In this document: positions 34,901 through 42,724 of the stretch, piece by piece
Layout of the letters: every line of letters starts with the position of its first letter
Position numbering within the stretch: position 1 is the stretch's first letter
Origin: Gemmatimonadota bacterium
GTDB taxonomy: Bacteria > Gemmatimonadota > Gemmatimonadetes > Gemmatimonadales > GWC2-71-9
Reading direction: 5' to 3'
NCBI GenBank assembly: GCA_029262195.1
Contig: JAJCZX010000024.1
Span: 189,323-253,322 of the forward strand
DNA: 64,000 nt
The notes under the pieces: model-generated
The model's input: only the letters and a program-made list of their open reading frames with translations
The model's database searches: none
What the model was told of the DNA's origin: nothing
Position numbers and translations under genes: made by a program

Positions 34901-36336
34901 ACCTCAATCGATTGGAAGAAGTTCGCACGGTAACCCCGGGCGAATGCTACGATGATTACGAATTGGGTTGGGTTTGCGAAAGTAGCAATTGGACAACGAT
35001 TGCAACGTCCGACTACGATTCGGTCGGGAATCGCTTTGTTACTCCCTCCGACGACTATGCGCTCGGAAATAGAATCCGCGAGTTTGACGGCTGTACCTAT
35101 GGGAATGACCTGGATGGCAATGTTAGCTCGCGAACGTGTGGTACGAACGTAACCACGTTCGAATACCTGGCTGACAACAAGCTGAGGAAGGTGATCCACA
35201 ACGGGAACACCTTTTGGTTCTGGTACGATGCCGCAGGTCGCTTGATTCGAAGAGGCGGTTGGGGAGGCACTAAACGATACTACTGGTTGGGTGGAAATCT
35301 GCTTGCGCAGTTCAACGTAAATGCCACAACAAAGGACGCCGAATATTCCTACTACGGAATGGACAACCTACATGCCATGCGCGTCGGCAGCACGAATTAC
35401 TATGCACATACCGATGTAGCAGGAAACGTTATCGCCTTAAGTGATCCGTCGAATGTCATCAAACGGACCTACGAATATGATGAATGGGGCAAGCTCATTG
35501 GGGGTGTCGACAACGCCAACTTCAACGGCAAAGATGTGGTTCGTTTCAAGGGGGCGATGTGGGACCCCGTGAGCGGCTTGTACCACATGCGAGCCCGGTT
35601 CTACGCGCCCGAGAGCGGGAGGTTTTTGAGTGAGGATCCTATTGGGTTGGCCGGGGGGATCAATCCGTATACCTTTGCGGGTAATAATCCGGTTACGTTG
35701 AGTGACCCCACCGGGTTGAGGCAGTGTAATCCCGGTGAAGTAGGGGTCCATAGTGAGGGCCGCTCGGAAATCTGGATTGACGGTGAACTCTATATGTCCG
35801 GCGACTATTATCACAGGTGCGGAAGCGCAACAGAAGCCCTCGCAAACGGGGACCCATTCGCCAACTACGATTTTTGGGAATGCATTGGTCGGGGCGCAAA
35901 TGAGGAAACCTGCCGGGGGCTGGACGGTTATGCGTCCGAGGAAGCTGAATCTTGCGGCAACCTATGGGCTGTGGCAGGGTATGGGGCGGTCTTAGACGTC
36001 GCGTCCACCTTCACGGGACTAGTCGCCTGGCGAATTGCCGGCGCGGCTGGGCGCGCTTCCGCTTGGAGCGCCCGGGCTTATTTTGCAGGGAAGGCGGTGA
36101 GCTCGGTTGAGGCGGCGGCGAGGACCGCGGCAACCGGTCGATATGCTGCGGCGTTTTATGGAGGACTGGGCGAAGTTGCAACGTTCGCCGGGCAGACCGT
36201 AGACATTGCAGTTTTGGGGGCTTCGTATGAAACGGGAAATCAATATGGTTTTCCGGAGAGACTTGGTAGGGTGTTGCCTTATTCGGGCACTTTCTTCGCA
36301 ATTACCGATGCCTACAGTTGCTCTGTCGGCAACTGA
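31894..36336 (+). CDS. Secreted RHS/YD-repeat protein with variable C-terminal domain
   Basis: A 1,480-residue protein with a signal peptide (GLLVTVMFVAFSTVVVAQ) and a Gly/Asn/Gln-rich linker. A Cys-containing N-terminal region follows, then YD repeats from about 350 to 1,220. The RHS core end lies at about 1,223-1,273: DPVSGLYHMRARFYAPESGR, FLSEDPIGLAGGINPY and DPTG. The remaining ~205 residues form a separate C-terminal domain with Cys-rich start (RQCNPGE) and a later Ala-rich hydrophobic part, probably the delivered effector. It is driven by a sigma-54 promoter. A membrane protein gene 17 bases downstream is the likely immunity partner. Confidence 0.92.
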   Translation: MSRIGRLVTGLLVTVMFVAFSTVVVAQGNGNGNNGQGQGNGGGGGIEAARAGGGGCEPECGGDTVAPEIELVNPGSFVNIQYPLIEIGYCDNGTMNTNTRWIKVNGVTKTSSFLFQHGTSGSMECFQTKGKDRTTSVALNYGTNSIQVHMCDYSNNCTTQTFYVTRGGASPTVTLVDTYDNQSYSMCAANCFAVTHAQSTIPYFSLDAPRSVSLVYNGDRVDPKPYIHADVSIVATGGYPSEYWLEAKIDGMTITFLNGESKLRFANPTTVSQYRIGGQFNAASYTTGVYDLEVTVTALHSQGPTATVKNTKLIILNENNSDIARGWTLGLPRVYPNGNDVVLAEGDGSATYFYKTCGGCGYVRPAGDFSTLETRAGGGWTRWYADSSRVNFRSDGQIDDAVDRVGNTTSYLYTPPGELFRIHDPLQNHIDLFYGVNGLNYITDDAGRVTDVTVNGGNLTQIKDPDNLATNFTYVSNQLTAVQDRNGATTTINYDGGSGKISNVVATAVPIYGAGTVSPTTSFSSWHRVGVPTGSTSTPFPLTLSSAVTGSVTDPLDNVTSFTVNGFGQPLVTTAPLSQITSVLYTPDGLPYRITKPDGGVDQVGYNSDGLLTWSTPAANPRTDIAYQAFAQVDSVWSAGRPAVSYQIDPANGNVTSSSIGGGDSTVTTYDNYGRPNYVVDPDGHMLSKTVYNGVNNNRSWDSLSTGGSTVYKYDAYGRRDSVLLAGRPWQRTEYDILNRVRKTWDGFNALPTVYHYSAMTLDSVTDPANQTYRYSYNALGWGDGFTDPTGNSTSSHFDRNGRQVRWINRRGQSIYYSYDDLGRIKTKTGSVEALTFTYSANGRQVTGASPMVTETTYLNLRGQPDSVRTFPSEGGTTLRQIYGYDPEGRLDTVGITSSAFGVSFQTRSFGYNASTGTLDSLGFGTALTRLFHRADGTVYSKVLPTGAPILTDVVQSHGVTRKYSTAGFNSTTGRRMSTDSLGNIVFQSDDDGADAYKYIYDDLNRLEEVRTVTPGECYDDYELGWVCESSNWTTIATSDYDSVGNRFVTPSDDYALGNRIREFDGCTYGNDLDGNVSSRTCGTNVTTFEYLADNKLRKVIHNGNTFWFWYDAAGRLIRRGGWGGTKRYYWLGGNLLAQFNVNATTKDAEYSYYGMDNLHAMRVGSTNYYAHTDVAGNVIALSDPSNVIKRTYEYDEWGKLIGGVDNANFNGKDVVRFKGAMWDPVSGLYHMRARFYAPESGRFLSEDPIGLAGGINPYTFAGNNPVTLSDPTGLRQCNPGEVGVHSEGRSEIWIDGELYMSGDYYHRCGSATEALANGDPFANYDFWECIGRGANEETCRGLDGYASEEAESCGNLWAVAGYGAVLDVASTFTGLVAWRIAGAAGRASAWSARAYFAGKAVSSVEAAARTAATGRYAAAFYGGLGEVATFAGQTVDIAVLGASYETGNQYGFPERLGRVLPYSGTFFAITDAYSCSVGN

Positions 36337-36353
36337 CTGGGGTTAGTTACGAA

Positions 36354-36764
36354 ATGAAACCTAGCGATATTACAGACGGGAAGACGGGCAGTGTTTTTGG
36401 TGTGAAAGTTGGGGCAATTCTGACGATCTTTGTCGTGGCCCTTCTGGCAGCGGACGGGCAATTTGCGGGGATCAACGGTTGGTACCGCGCCCTTGAGATT
36501 GCGGTTGTTCATCTGGGTGCTGGCGGTATGACAGGTTTCGTTGTGGGTGCTAGTTTAGCCCATAGCCTTGGTGACACGCCGGCAGGGGCCGGACTCTTCG
36601 GTTTCATAGGAATGCTGCCGCTGTATGCCGATGTTGGAATTTTGATAATGTTTCCGCGGATCGGCCTAGTACCTACCATCTTTTTTGTAATAGGTGTGGC
36701 GTTGATCGTCGGTGCGAGTTCGGGAATCATCTTTTATCATTTTCTCAAGGCTACAGGAATTTAG
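36354..36764 (+). CDS. Four-helix membrane protein, candidate RHS immunity protein
   Basis: A 136-residue protein starting at ATG 36354. Membrane segments include VGAILTIFVVALLAADG, LGAGGMTGFVVGASL, LFGFIGMLPLYADVGILIMF and IFFVIGVALIVGASSGIIFY. It follows the RHS gene by 17 bases, the usual place of an immunity gene. A membrane location would suit an effector that acts at the membrane, consistent with the hydrophobic RHS tail. No family was recognised. Confidence 0.65.
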   Translation: MKPSDITDGKTGSVFGVKVGAILTIFVVALLAADGQFAGINGWYRALEIAVVHLGAGGMTGFVVGASLAHSLGDTPAGAGLFGFIGMLPLYADVGILIMFPRIGLVPTIFFVIGVALIVGASSGIIFYHFLKATGI

Positions 36765-36927
36765 TCGGGGCGTCGGCGGTGGGCTTGTTGTGCGATGAAT
36801 ACGCGTGGTTTGCATTCAACTCGCTCATGTCGCGCTATTTGTCGGTCTACATTCTCGGGGTCCGGGTACACTTGCGGGTCCCCGGAGATTTAGCGAAGAA
36901 AGGAACCCCGTAAACAACGGGCTTTCT

Positions 36928-37013
36928 GGGTGCCGAGGAACTTCCGTCATAGGATTCTAAATCCTGCGGCGTCGTTTTCACCGCATTTGGACTGTTTCGA
37001 CTGAAGGGCACCA
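36928..37013 (+). pseudogene. Degenerate class-II tRNA-like sequence with CUA anticodon loop
   Basis: GGTGCC (36929-36934) and GGCACC (37007-37012) can pair as an acceptor-like stem 84 bases across. AGGA-TTCTAAA-TCCT (36951-36965) looks like an anticodon arm with CTA in the anticodon position. GCGG...CCGC after it resembles a long variable arm, and GTTTCGAC a T loop. The T stem does not pair, so it is not a working tRNA as read. Related sequence recurs before the fragments at 40,231 and 48,769. Confidence 0.35.
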
Positions 37014-37073
37014 TCGCTGTTGCGAGTTTTGTTGTGAGTTTCACACAACAAACGGGGCACAATCCCCTTCTGA

Positions 37074-37125
37074 GATACGACACCAATGCCCAGAGCACCG
37101 CGTTAATGCTATAAAGTGTCGTATC
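37074..37125. promoter_or_regulatory. GATACGACAC inverted repeat next to the att core
   Basis: GATACGACAC (37074-37083) and GTGTCGTATC (37116-37125) form a perfect 10-bp inverted repeat around 32 bases, ending 14 bases before the tRNA-Pro fragment. The arrangement is conserved near 40,170, 48,70x and 50,780. It fits a recombinase or accessory-factor binding site of attP. An upstream hairpin, TTGTTGTG/CACAACAA, is also shared in two copies. Confidence 0.5.
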
Positions 37126-37139
37126 TGACTAAGTTATTG

Positions 37140-37187
37140 ACCTGCTTTGGGAGCAGGGGGTCCCCAGTTCGAATCTGGGCGCCCCGA
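37140..37187 (+). repeat. tRNA-Pro 3' fragment (att scar 2)
   Basis: ACCTGCTTTGGGAGCAGGGGGTC plus a T arm CCCAG-TTCGAAT-CTGGG and CGCCCCG-A repeats the 3' half of tRNA-Pro from the anticodon arm onward. The T stem differs from the present tRNA. This means the tRNA 3' half was replaced at a later insertion. It marks the boundary between the newest element (28,050-37,139) and the next. Confidence 0.88.
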
Positions 37188-37193
37188 CTTATA

Positions 37194-37233
37194 AAAACCC
37201 TGAATTGGTAAAGACTTACCGGTTCGGGGTTTT
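37194..37233 (+). terminator. Second copy of the element-borne tRNA terminator
   Basis: AAAACCCTGAA-TTGGTAA-AGAC-TTACCGG-TTCGGGGTTTT repeats the 18-bp hairpin found at 28056-28095 with a changed loop. It follows the tRNA fragment by 6 bases, as in copy 1. Confidence 0.7.
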
Positions 37234-37281
37234 CACTTTCCCGCGCCCGTGTTGCGAGTTTTGTCGTGTGTTTCTCATTCC

Positions 37282-38285
37282 TCAGCTCCTTGCAAGACGT
37301 TGGGTCGGGTGAAGTACGACCCGAAGAATCGTCTCGGCATCAGTGTGTTGATACGACCGGAGCATTGTCTGCTCGTATCGCCAACCACCGGCCGCTGCCA
37401 CGTCCTTCACCGGATAACCTTTTCGCTCGGTGACCCACTTTCTGCGAATAGGATGCCAGAGCCCACCCGGGTGCGGATGCAATTCCGCGATTCCATAAGC
37501 CCTCCGTAACCAGTCGTCTAGCAAATGCCGACTGCATGGCTTCAGCGGGTCCTTTGGGGAAGGGAAGACCGGTGTGTTACCGATTGCTCGCCTCACGTTT
37601 CTTTGTGCGAGAAGAGCGCCACCGATCACATCGCTCATCGGGACCACCTGCTCGTGCCCCTTCTTGTCGTTCTCCGCACGCCAACGAATCTTGCTGTTTG
37701 GGAAATCAACATCTTCCCAGAGGAGATTCCGCACTGCCGAAATCCTCCGGCCCGTTCCCTCGGCTACCACAAGAGCAAGTTTTAAGAGTGGATTGATACG
37801 ATCTGCTACCACTAACAGTTGGAGGTACTCGTCATGGCTCATTACTGGCCTGGTCGGGTTTTTCTCCTTTGGGAGTTTGACACCGAACAGTGGGTTTTCT
37901 TTGAGCAATCTTTCTCCAGTTCTTGTGCGTTCTCTCATGGCCCAATGAAGTGCGCGGGACAGCGCTAGCAGATCGGCTTCGATGGTGCGGTTTTTCACCG
38001 GCTTTTCAGTCGTCACTCCGATTATTGAAGCCTGACCTTTTCGCCGCGCCATCGTGTACCGCTCCACATCCGATCCCGAAAGACTTGCTACATCCCGAGT
38101 AGCGCCGAGGAAGGCCACCACCCGTTCAAGCTTTCGGACGTCGTCTCGCCGCGTGCGTTCTTTCTTGCTGAGGTGCCTGGGGCTCTCATTGTATAGGCTG
38201 GCAAGTAGACCTATCGTCAACGTCTCACGTTCGATGGCCGTCTCGTTTGCGAGAACGGCCTTGAGGAGATCGTATGCCTGACGTG
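37282..38285 (-). pseudogene. int: Tyrosine recombinase copy 2, N-terminally truncated
   Basis: Nearly identical to 28143-29150 but cut off at about 38,285, after which the sequence diverges. The longest ORF begins MTIGLLASLYNES and ends at 37282. All catalytic residues are present: Arg in GTGRRIS, Lys in ENDKKG, HPIRR, GGW and the nucleophile in LRSYQHTD. The arm-binding domain and the normal start are missing, apparently by deletion. It has the intact end that copy 1 lacks. The following 38,286-38,531 shows nothing recognisable. Confidence 0.85.
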
Positions 38286-38531
38286 TGCCCCTTGCGAATT
38301 GTTTGGCGGCGGCCCAATTTCCCGTGCCGGTTTACGCGGCAGAGGATTGAAGGGCGCCAGATGTGTCGACGTTGAGATTGGAGAATTGCCAATGTGGAGG
38401 GATGGTGTCCATTCAAGTTACTGTCACTGATACTGTAGCCGCAGGTCGGAAACGTAGTGCATGCTTTATTGCCGATCCTCGTGATGCCCGACCATGAGAC
38501 CGGGTCGTAATATCAAACTAGCTCCAATCTC

Positions 38532-39821
38532 TTGCCAGATGGCCGGGCCAGTTCCCTGTCAATCGCGTTTCTATTGACCTCCTTTGTTCGTTGGGCGGGG
38601 AGCAAACGATTGCTTCTGCCTCAGCTCAGAGCCTTGGCACCCCCGGGGTGTTGGTTGTTGCAAACCCTGGCAATTGTCGTTCTGCCGCTCGTCCAGTCGT
38701 GTGATCGGAGAGGTCCGGAAAGTGAGGAGTCCGAAGTTCCGACGTGGTCAATTTCACAGTTACCCGATGTCGTCATCGGTACGGAAGGCGATCCCCGTTA
38801 CGAGTTTTTCGGCGTGAGTGCGGGAGTGCTGTTGGATGACGGTGGAGTCATCGTTGCGGACGCTGGAAGTTCTGAGCTTAGATTCTATGACGCCCAGGGG
38901 AGGTACCTCAAAACCCTCGGTGGGCGGGGTGCTGGACCGGGAGAATTTCAAAACATTGCGGCAATGAGTGTTTATGGGGATACGGTTGTGGTTGCGGAAC
39001 GGTCTTTCCCGAATATCGCCCGCGTCCATTGGTTCCACGCCGATTCTGGCCTCCTCGCGACCGTTCCGATACGGCCTGGCGACTTCACGCCGGGGAGGGT
39101 TTCCCCCCGGAAATTCCTTTCGCCCAACGCAGTTGTTGTGACGGAGGGTGGATCCTTCCGAGCTGTGGATCCCCCGCCCGAAGGAACGGTGGTTCGGGAC
39201 TCGGTAACGTACGGTATCCTGAGTTTCGCTCCCAACCCTGGTGTCGAATGGATCGGGACGTTTGCGCACAATTCGTTTTATTCCTTCGCGCTTCCAGCTG
39301 GGATGCCGGCGGCCAGAAGCGCTGGGATTTTCACGTTGGGGCCTTCTCTCATTATGGCCACCTCTCCGGGCCAGCTCTGGATTGGCGACTCCGGTTCCGG
39401 CGTGATCCGGCGGTACGATACGCTCGGAATGATGACTGGGGAGATACCGTATCCTGATCCACCTCGGCTGTTCAGCGACTCTGCACTCCAGGCGGCAAAG
39501 GAACTTGCGACCGCCGAGCTGGGCTCGGTCGGCCCAGACCTCGTAGACCAAATGTATTCGGATCGCCTCCGCCCATCGGTGGCGCCGTTATTCTCGCGTA
39601 TGAGAGCGGGCCCAAATGGAGAGCTGTGGGTCGAGTCCTATATGGAATTAGATGGAGAAGAGCACCAAGCGCTCGTCTTTGATCGGCACGGGCGACTTGT
39701 TGCGCGAACATGGATCCCTAAAGGGTTGGCGGTTCGTGACGTGAGCCACGATAGAGTTCTTGGAACACAGACAAATCATGATGGGATCGAACGGGTGGTA
39801 GTACATTCATTGAGACGATGA
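38532..39821 (+). CDS. 6-bladed beta-propeller lipoprotein
   Basis: A protein of up to 429 residues. The mature start is probably the Cys in LPLVQSCDRRGPESEE, so the first ~55 residues are a long or mis-set signal region, and the true start may lie further in. The rest is an NHL/6-bladed propeller: EFFGVSAGVLLDDGGVIVADAGSSELRFYDAQGRYLKTLGG, with GAGPGEF, is the hallmark. Such proteins are numerous in Gemmatimonadota and have unknown ligands. A relative lies at 49,499. Confidence 0.78.
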   Translation: MPDGRASSLSIAFLLTSFVRWAGSKRLLLPQLRALAPPGCWLLQTLAIVVLPLVQSCDRRGPESEESEVPTWSISQLPDVVIGTEGDPRYEFFGVSAGVLLDDGGVIVADAGSSELRFYDAQGRYLKTLGGRGAGPGEFQNIAAMSVYGDTVVVAERSFPNIARVHWFHADSGLLATVPIRPGDFTPGRVSPRKFLSPNAVVVTEGGSFRAVDPPPEGTVVRDSVTYGILSFAPNPGVEWIGTFAHNSFYSFALPAGMPAARSAGIFTLGPSLIMATSPGQLWIGDSGSGVIRRYDTLGMMTGEIPYPDPPRLFSDSALQAAKELATAELGSVGPDLVDQMYSDRLRPSVAPLFSRMRAGPNGELWVESYMELDGEEHQALVFDRHGRLVARTWIPKGLAVRDVSHDRVLGTQTNHDGIERVVVHSLRR

Positions 39822-39959
39822 CAGACCAGAAGTTGTGCCCCGATTTCAAATATTGAATTAAACGTCCAACTGGGTGAGGTGGTGGGGATTACCGTACCCC
39901 ATGTTTTACCCGTGAAAAGGGCGTGTATGGGGCACGAAGCGGAGGGCCGGGCCGGGTAC

Positions 39960-40276
39960 AGATGCGGGTCCACCGAAAGTTTAGCCAAGCAAAAAACTCC
40001 GTAAGACAGGGCTTACGGGGTGTCGGAGAGCTTCTGTCACAGGATCTAAATCCCGCGCCGTCGTTCCCACGACATGTGGCGCCGCGTCGACTGAACGGCC
40101 AGCGTTGATGTTGTAAGTCGTGTTGTGAGTTTCACACAACAACCGGTCTCCAAGCACGTTCCGAGATACGACACCGCTGCCCAGAACATCGCGTTAATGC
40201 TACAAGTTGTCGTATCCGCCTAGTTCTTGGCCTGCTTTGGGAGCAGGGGGTCCCCAGTCGAATCTGGGCGCCCTGA
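39960..40276 (+). repeat. Attachment module and tRNA-Pro fragment (att scar 3)
   Basis: This copy of the distal module contains CGGGTCCACCGAAAGTTTAG, a CCGTAA...TTACGG hairpin, the tRNA-like remnant (CAGGATCTAAATCC) and the TTGTTGTG/CACAACAA hairpin. The GATACGACAC...GTCGTATC dyad follows. It ends in a tRNA-Pro 3' fragment at 40231-40276 that has lost one T-loop base. A degraded terminator and short integrase 3'-end remnant follow to about 40,340. The stretch 40,340-40,954 holds no gene I can support. Confidence 0.8.
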
Positions 40277-40954
40277 CTTATGAATTGGTAGTGATTTACC
40301 GGTTCGGAGTTCTCACTTTCCCCTCCTTGCAGACGTTGTGTCGAATGCAAAAATGAAAAAAGTCGGCGCAACGGACGTACTGAAGCGAATCAAGCCTTGA
40401 ATCGGGGGAAGGCACGCATTCCCCGAGCGCGGTCGAAAAATCTGCATTGGCCTTTCGACATGGGCCCACCCATGCGGCGATTGTCGATCTCCTCAACGAA
40501 ATTAGAAAAAACGGGTGCGTTCTACACTGGCCCGCTCTTTTCCGCGCCTGCACGCGCGCGTTGCGAAAGTGCGACTCTGCCGCAGGACATGGCTTTTCAG
40601 AAGCTGCTGTTGGTGAGCAGGAGCATTACAGGTTCGCGAGGCGTACGCTAACGAACTGGTCGGTCGGCAGCACCTTGCTTGTGAAGGGTCTTGCCGGTGA
40701 TTTCGGATGGTGCCCCCTCCGTTGCAATGACAGGGGTTCCAAAAAGGGTGGTGATCTGTTCCGGCGTGCTATTCTCAGCCCGACAGGGTATTGGGCCGGG
40801 CTGAAAATAGCTTTCCAGCCGCGGCTTTCTCCCCAGAGGCCTAGGAACTATTTGAGAGCGTCCGAGTCCGTCGTTGTGGGCTCCAGCAAGCTGTGTGTGG
40901 AACATCGTGGGCACACCGGTTTGCATAAGCCTCGGTACTTGCGTAAAGTTCAGG

Positions 40955-41308
40955 ATGCGGCGGAGACTTGACGAACTTTTACCACTTGAATTGGATATCA
41001 TTATAGCTGGTTGCAGGTTGAACGCTGCAGATCCTTTAGGGTTTTACGGGTTCGCCATTGCTCAAGCCATCGCGACCGACCAATCCACCCGGCTTCTGAC
41101 GGCTCATGGGACTCTCTACAAGGCCCTGCGGCGTTTGGAAAGCCGCGGCTATCTGGAGAGCTGGTGGGAGGACCCAGATCGAGGACTGGAAGAAGGTCGG
41201 CCCCGTCGCCGACTCTATAAGGTGACGGCCAAAGGGGTATCCAGCGTCGCCATCGCAGGTACCACGATTGACGATTTTCACGGGGGAGAACAACCCGCTC
41301 CAGCGTAA
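40955..41308 (+). CDS. PadR-family transcriptional regulator
   Basis: A 117-residue winged-helix regulator starting at ATG 40955. PadR features are LDIIIAGCRLNAADPLGFYGFAIAQAI, then TAHGTLYKALRRLESRGYLESWWEDP with the Tyr/Leu recognition helix, and RPRRRLYKVTAKG as the wing. PadR regulators often control envelope or transport genes nearby. Here a secreted hydrolase follows, and a PadR-type partner membrane protein lies at 42,725. Confidence 0.87.
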   Translation: MRRRLDELLPLELDIIIAGCRLNAADPLGFYGFAIAQAIATDQSTRLLTAHGTLYKALRRLESRGYLESWWEDPDRGLEEGRPRRRLYKVTAKGVSSVAIAGTTIDDFHGGEQPAPA

Positions 41309-41389
41309 GCGCCTTCTGACCACTCGAAAACATCTTTGTTGTTGGGTCCTTCAGAACGTTTGGCTTTCCCAGACGTAGGTCACAGTTTG

Positions 41390-41415
41390 AACTTCCTTTT
41401 TTTTAATAGGAAGTT
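41390..41415. promoter_or_regulatory. AACTTCC/GGAAGTT dyad upstream of the SGNH gene
   Basis: AACTTCC (41390-41396) and GGAAGTT (41409-41415) flank a T-rich 12-base spacer. A second inverted repeat, TCTTCT...AGAAGA, follows directly. They lie 60-90 bases before the SGNH gene and after PadR. They could be a weak terminator for padR or an operator. Confidence 0.35.
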
Positions 41416-41473
41416 ATCTTCTCAATAATGTAGAAGAGGATCCCATAGTTCTTACCTGCTCGAAGGGAATACC

Positions 41474-42709
41474 ATGAAAAAACAGTCTTTGGTAGGGTAT
41501 CGTTGCCGGAATTCAACGGTCCTCGGGTTTTTGATCCTCTCGGTGCTATCCGTCGTTGCCGTTGCTCAGGAACAGAATGGTGCTGCCCCAGTCGACACTT
41601 TGAGGGTTCTGTACGTTGGAAACAGTTTCAGTTACTACAACAACCAACCTGGGATCCTCGAACTGGTCGCTCGTGGGGGACGAGGACCAGCCATTGTAGC
41701 TGAGCGAATCACACGCCCGGGCGCTACCCTTTTTGGTTTGACCAATGATACCGATCTGCTCAGCAGGATCACAGGTGGGAGTTGGGACTTTGTGATCCTT
41801 CAGGAACAAAGCACGCTGGGCAGGCGGACCATCAATGGCCGCGCGGGTATGCAGGATCCCCGCTTTTTTGTTTCTTCGGTGAAAAACGTGGCGTCAGCGA
41901 TTCGACGATCCGGCGCCGTACCGGTGCTTTTTCTTACATGGGGCCGAGAACGTTTCCCAGAAGATCTCGACAGACTTGTTTACGCTTATCGTGTGGCGGG
42001 AGCTGAAACTGGGGCGACCATTGCGCCCGTGGGACCCGCATGGGCCGCTGCACATCGCACCCATCCATCAGTCGTCCTTTATGACCCTGACGGCTCACAC
42101 CCCTCACCCGCCGGTTCATTCGTATCGGCGATGGTCATCTATTCAATCATCACAGGACGGCCTGCTTCGGATTCACTGGACGTAACCATCGGCCCCGCCG
42201 TGGATACAGCCGGAGAGTTCACCGGAGACAGCCTTGATCTGGTGCCGCGTGAGATTTTTGGCCAGGGACTCGCATCTTTGGCTTATCGCGTTTCGCAGGA
42301 TTGGAGTGGGGCGATAGTTGGGGACGCGCCGAATTTGCCTCTGGCTCCGGCATTTCCGCCACCAGATGAAAGTCGCCCTCCGGCTGCGGAAGGGAATTGG
42401 AGCGGGTCGTTGTCTTTGCTCCCGATTCCAGGAACCATGACGCTCTCTATCGGGTCCGGCGGGCGAGCTCTGCACTGGAGCCTAAGATTCCCCAGGCCCG
42501 GTTTCGATATTGAGGGAGCTGTTTCCGAATCTCGGATCGAGGATGGGACGCTGCGTTTCAAATTCGAGGGGGTTCCAGGTTTGCGAGGGGGTGCACTAGA
42601 GTTTTGGGCGGCCCATTCCAATGGAGAGATTTTCGGAGTAGCCAGACACGTTGCCGATGGCGGGCAGACCGAGATCGTTGGTGAGTTTCGTTTGTCGCCC
42701 GCCAACTAG
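41474..42709 (+). CDS. Secreted SGNH/GDSL-type hydrolase
   Basis: A 411-residue protein with a signal peptide (VLGFLILSVLSVVAVAQ). The SGNH blocks are visible: the nucleophile region RVLYVGNSFSYYNNQ, the VILQEQST block, and the catalytic DGSHPSPAG with Asp and His near residue 208. The C-terminal ~130 residues form a separate beta-rich domain (GNWSGSLSLLPIPGTMTLSI). It likely cleaves esters on carbohydrates or lipids outside the cytoplasm. Confidence 0.82.
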   Translation: MKKQSLVGYRCRNSTVLGFLILSVLSVVAVAQEQNGAAPVDTLRVLYVGNSFSYYNNQPGILELVARGGRGPAIVAERITRPGATLFGLTNDTDLLSRITGGSWDFVILQEQSTLGRRTINGRAGMQDPRFFVSSVKNVASAIRRSGAVPVLFLTWGRERFPEDLDRLVYAYRVAGAETGATIAPVGPAWAAAHRTHPSVVLYDPDGSHPSPAGSFVSAMVIYSIITGRPASDSLDVTIGPAVDTAGEFTGDSLDLVPREIFGQGLASLAYRVSQDWSGAIVGDAPNLPLAPAFPPPDESRPPAAEGNWSGSLSLLPIPGTMTLSIGSGGRALHWSLRFPRPGFDIEGAVSESRIEDGTLRFKFEGVPGLRGGALEFWAAHSNGEIFGVARHVADGGQTEIVGEFRLSPAN

Positions 42710-42724
42710 GGGGCGGTCTGTCGG

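Noticed and set aside
36928..37013. Functional amber suppressor tRNA
   Set aside because: The acceptor and anticodon-like arms pair but the T stem does not and the D region is short, so only a degenerate tRNA-like remnant is claimed.
40447..41001. Overlapping ORFs in the gap before padR
   Set aside because: Neither strand gives a recognisable domain or a ribosome site; the region follows an att scar and looks like decayed sequence.
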